15,921 bases of DNA from contig JAEDEK010000033.1 of NCBI GenBank assembly GCA_016293365.1, forward strand, positions 1 through 15,921, read 5' to 3'. Numbering within the stretch: the first letter of the stretch is position 1; each line of letters opens with the position of its first letter. Source of the DNA: Bulleidia sp. GTDB taxonomy: Bacteria; Bacillota_I; Bacilli_A; Erysipelotrichales; Erysipelotrichaceae. A program made the translations under genes and the position numbers. Shown in pieces: positions 13,421-15,921 of the stretch. Under the pieces are notes generated by a model. The model ran no database searches. It was not told the DNA's origin and worked only from the letters and a program-made list of their open reading frames with translations.

Positions 13421-13987
13421 ATGCTGATAAATAATGATACGATCGTCAAGGACACAGATCCGGTCATCCGTACGGTTTCTGCCCCTGTCCCACTTCCATT
13501 AAGCAAGGAAGATGAACAGCTGTTACGTGAAATGTTTCAGTATGTTCAGGATTCTACGGATGAAGAAAAAGCAGAAAGACTGAATTTAAGACCAGCTGTC
13601 GGCATCAGTGCCATACAGCTTGGTATTCCAAAGCAGATGACTGCTGTCATCTGTGATGATGTTGACAATAATGATAACCCGGTACATTACGAATTCATGC
13701 TCGTCAATCCGAAGATCATCTCCTCTTCTGTGCAGAAAGCCTATCTGCATGGCGGTGAAGGCTGCCTTTCCGTATGTCAGGAGCATCAGGGTTACGTAGT
13801 ACGTTCCGCAAGAATCAAAGTCAAGGCATTTGATCTTCTGCAGAACAGAGAAATCACCATCCGGGCAAGAGGTTATCTGGCCATTGTACTCCAGCATGAA
13901 ATTGATCATTTCAGCGGTACTCTGTTTTATGATCACATCAATACAGAAAATCCGTTTGAAGAGGTTCCAGGAGCACAGGTCATATAG
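13421..13987 (+). CDS. def: Peptide deformylase (type II-like)
   Basis: Metalloenzyme that removes the formyl group from the N-terminal methionine of nascent proteins. The 188-residue length and the insertion before motif 1 (DSTDEEKAERLNLRP, about 44-58) match Gram-positive type II enzymes. Motif 2 EGCLS (113-117) supplies metal ligand Cys115, and motif 3 HEIDH (159-163) supplies His159, His163 and catalytic Glu160. Motif 1, usually GxGxAAPQ, is altered here to AVGISAIQ (59-66): first Gly to Ala and Pro to Ile, while Gln66 is kept. GAGG is 8 bases before the ATG. It has a strong promoter and no terminator before the RNase J gene, so some transcripts probably include both. Confidence 0.95.
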   Translation: MLINNDTIVKDTDPVIRTVSAPVPLPLSKEDEQLLREMFQYVQDSTDEEKAERLNLRPAVGISAIQLGIPKQMTAVICDDVDNNDNPVHYEFMLVNPKIISSSVQKAYLHGGEGCLSVCQEHQGYVVRSARIKVKAFDLLQNREITIRARGYLAIVLQHEIDHFSGTLFYDHINTENPFEEVPGAQVI

Positions 13988-14014
13988 ACTGACGCATCAA
14001 CTACGTGCTATAAT
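13985..14014 (+). promoter_or_regulatory. Promoter of the RNase J gene
   Basis: TAGACT (13985-13990) overlaps the def stop codon; after 18 bases comes the extended -10 TGCTATAAT with perfect TATAAT at 14009-14014. Transcription should start near 14021, giving a leader of about 43 bases. Confidence 0.7.
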
Positions 14015-14016
14015 GC

Positions 14017-14033
14017 ATACAGATATTCTGTAT
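14017..14033. promoter_or_regulatory. Dyad over the RNase J start point
   Basis: ATACAGA-TAT-TCTGTAT, fully matched 7-base arms with a 3-base centre. It covers the predicted start point, so it could be an operator; in readthrough transcripts from def it could fold as a hairpin. Confidence 0.5.
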
Positions 14034-14063
14034 TGTAACCATTTATAATAGCGAGGACCACTG

Positions 14064-15908
14064 ATGACAGAAAGAAAAACGACACGTAAACCGGTCCGTT
14101 CTTCTGTGCGGTATTCACAGATCGAACCAGGACCCGAACAGACAATCAATCGTGAGACAGATACACTGATTTTCGCCCTGGGTGGACTTGGTGAAATTGG
14201 AAAGAACATGTACTGTATTGAACATGATGATGAAATCATCATCATTGACTGCGGAGTCATGTTCCCGGAAGATACCCTTCCTGGAGTAGACTATGTCATT
14301 CCGGATTTTACCTATCTTGTAAAAAACCAGAATCGAATCAAGGCACTTGTCATCACACACGGACATGAAGACCATATCGGCGGTCTTCCGTTCTTCCTGA
14401 AACAGATCCGCCTGAAAGAAATCTGGGCAGGACCATTTGCCAAGGCACTGATCGAAAAGAAGCTGGATGAACATCATCTGCTTCGCAGTGTCAGAATCAA
14501 TGAGATTGATTCCACAACAAGTATCCGTACAAAGTATTTCACCGTCGGCTTTATCGATACAGTCCATTCCATTCCGGATTCCTATGGTGTCCTTGTCAAT
14601 ACACCTAACGGACGTATCTTTGAAACCGGTGACTTCAAGTTTGACCTGACACCTGTCGGTAAACAGTCCGATTATCAGAAAATGGCCTATATGGGTCAGA
14701 TCGGTATTACCCTTCTGATGTCCGACTCTACAAACTCTTCTGTACCAGGTTCTTCCATCTCTGAAAGAAAGGTAGCCCTTTCCATCAATGAACAGATGCG
14801 CAAGACACCAGGCAGAATGATTGTTTCCACATTTGCATCCAACACTTACCGTGTTGCCCAGATTCTGGAAGCTGCGGTTGCCTGTGGCAGAAAAGTAGCG
14901 GTATTCGGACGTTCCATGGAAAACGTTCTGGAAATTGGAAGAAAGCTTGGCTATATTAATATTCCAGATGAATCATTCATCACAGGAAACGAACTTAATA
15001 CCCTGCCTGCCAACCGGATCTGTATCGTATGTACAGGTTCCCAGGGTGAACCGATGGCAGCTCTTTCCAGAATTGCCAATGGTACACATCGCTTCATCCG
15101 TATTCTACCTGGAGATACGGTACTGTTCTCCTCCAACCCGATTCCTGGAAACGGTGTTTCGGTAGGTGGCGTCATCAATCAGCTGACAAGAGTCGGAGCC
15201 AATGTCATTACAAACTCCCCTTTAACCTCTTTCCATACAACTGGTCATGCACCGCAGGAAGAACAGAAACTCATGCTCAATCTGATCAAACCGGCATACT
15301 TCATGCCGAACCATGGCGAATACAGCATGCTTGTCCAGCATGCCCGTACAGCGGAACTGACAGGTATTCCAAAAGAAAACACATTTGTATGTGCCAATGG
15401 TGATGTGCTGGTCATGAGAAATGAAAAGGTGTTCCTTTCCAATGAAAGAATCAATACGGATGCCATCTATGTGGATGGAAATGACGCAACAGGTCTTTCC
15501 ACTTCTGTCATCAAAGACAGAAGAATCCTGGCGGAAAACGGACTTGTCGCAGTTATTGTCACAATCGATTCCCGTTACAACAAGATTCTATGCAGACCAA
15601 GCATCGTATCCCGTGGCTTTGTTTATATCAAGGATTCACAGACATTGTTAAAGGAGGCAGAGCTGATTGTCTATGAAGCTCTATCCAAAAAGATGCAGCA
15701 GAGAACAACCTTCGGCGAACTGAAAAACTGCATCAAGTCTTCTCTGGAACCATATCTTTACAAAAAGACAAACCGCAATCCGATTGTCATTCCTGTTATT
15801 CTCAACATGAAGGAAGCCATGGCTGAAATTCAGGCAAAAACTGCCGCAAGAAAAACAGGCACCACAAGACGTACCGTCAGAAAGACAAACACAGACAGTG
15901 ATAAGTAA
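14064..15908 (+). CDS. rnjA: Ribonuclease J
   Basis: Metallo-beta-lactamase/beta-CASP ribonuclease with 5'-to-3' exonuclease and endonuclease activity in mRNA decay and RNA maturation. The zinc site HGHEDH is at 99-104; further ligands are His168 (TVHSIPDSYG) and Asp190 (ETGDFKFD). The beta-CASP part holds STFASN, VAVFGRSMENVLEIG and CTGSQGEPMAALSRIANGTHR, followed by FHTTGHAPQEEQKLML and the C-terminal domain. At 614 residues it exceeds B. subtilis RNase J1 (555): by alignment from memory, about 24 residues extra at the basic N-terminus and about 35 at a Lys/Arg/Thr-rich C-terminus. High similarity to RNase J1 favours rnjA over rnjB. GAGG is 8 bases before the ATG. In B. subtilis a def gene also lies near rnjA; the small rpoY gene found there is missing here. 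No terminator is visible in the 13 bases left. Confidence 0.95.
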   Translation: MTERKTTRKPVRSSVRYSQIEPGPEQTINRETDTLIFALGGLGEIGKNMYCIEHDDEIIIIDCGVMFPEDTLPGVDYVIPDFTYLVKNQNRIKALVITHGHEDHIGGLPFFLKQIRLKEIWAGPFAKALIEKKLDEHHLLRSVRINEIDSTTSIRTKYFTVGFIDTVHSIPDSYGVLVNTPNGRIFETGDFKFDLTPVGKQSDYQKMAYMGQIGITLLMSDSTNSSVPGSSISERKVALSINEQMRKTPGRMIVSTFASNTYRVAQILEAAVACGRKVAVFGRSMENVLEIGRKLGYINIPDESFITGNELNTLPANRICIVCTGSQGEPMAALSRIANGTHRFIRILPGDTVLFSSNPIPGNGVSVGGVINQLTRVGANVITNSPLTSFHTTGHAPQEEQKLMLNLIKPAYFMPNHGEYSMLVQHARTAELTGIPKENTFVCANGDVLVMRNEKVFLSNERINTDAIYVDGNDATGLSTSVIKDRRILAENGLVAVIVTIDSRYNKILCRPSIVSRGFVYIKDSQTLLKEAELIVYEALSKKMQQRTTFGELKNCIKSSLEPYLYKKTNRNPIVIPVILNMKEAMAEIQAKTAARKTGTTRRTVRKTNTDSDK

Positions 15909-15921
15909 GCAGCAGCCTCAT

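Noticed and set aside
14044..14049. Second TATAAT before the RNase J gene as a promoter
   Set aside because: No -35 at a usable distance, and the start would fall after the GAGG ribosome binding site.
14115..14567. 150-codon minus-strand open frame inside the RNase J gene
   Set aside because: Shadow of the conserved metal-binding domain coding sequence.
1..15921. CRISPR array, tRNA, rRNA, insertion sequence or phage genes
   Set aside because: No spaced direct repeats, cloverleaf-like segments, transposase motifs or integrase were seen on either strand; nearly all sequence is accounted for by core genes.

Overview
The window looks like a chromosomal core region of a low-to-moderate GC Gram-positive bacterium (Bacillota). 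The evidence is an HrcA repressor with CIRCE operators, a DnaK without the extra ATPase-domain segment of Gram-negative DnaKs, a class II (Bacillota-type) GalT, RNase J as the ribonuclease, sigma-A-like TTGACA/TATAAT promoters and strong AAAGGAGG ribosome binding sites. An Erysipelotrichia-like lineage is my best guess from overall protein character, but this is inference. No mobile element, CRISPR array, rRNA or tRNA gene was seen. No gap between genes exceeds 300 bases.

Layout. (1) 32-1637, minus strand: type I L-asparaginase and, upstream of it, a small three-helix membrane protein of unknown function, each followed by a hairpin terminator. (2) 1770-3278, plus strand: a solitary class II galT, divergent from the membrane protein gene and apparently lacking a leader. 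(3) 3289-4086, minus strand: a membrane-anchored SGNH hydrolase, convergent with galT. (4) 4165-11371, minus strand: a five-gene heat-shock operon in the order hrcA-grpE-dnaK-dnaJ-clpB, read from about 11406 down to a terminator at 4121-4157. (5) 11502-13255, minus strand: a SEDS-family (FtsW/RodA) gene overlapping rsmD by 4 bases, closed by a terminator. (6) 13421-15908, plus strand: peptide deformylase, then RNase J, each with its own promoter.

How it fits together. The heat-shock operon puts a repressor (HrcA), the whole DnaK/DnaJ/GrpE folding machine and its disaggregase partner ClpB on one transcript. The hrcA promoter is bracketed by a good CIRCE whose arm forms part of the -35 box and a second, degenerate CIRCE running from the start point to the ribosome binding site. 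ClpB carries a near-ideal internal ribosome binding site that should yield a short form without the N-domain. An uncharacterised 12-base palindrome resembling a cre site lies between the divergent cell-shape/division and deformylase/RNase J units.

Nothing here is a clearly new multi-gene system. The interest lies in regulatory architecture: tandem CIRCE, clpB captured into the dnaK operon, ClpB dual start, possible leaderless genes, terminators built over stop codons, and several unexplained dyads.
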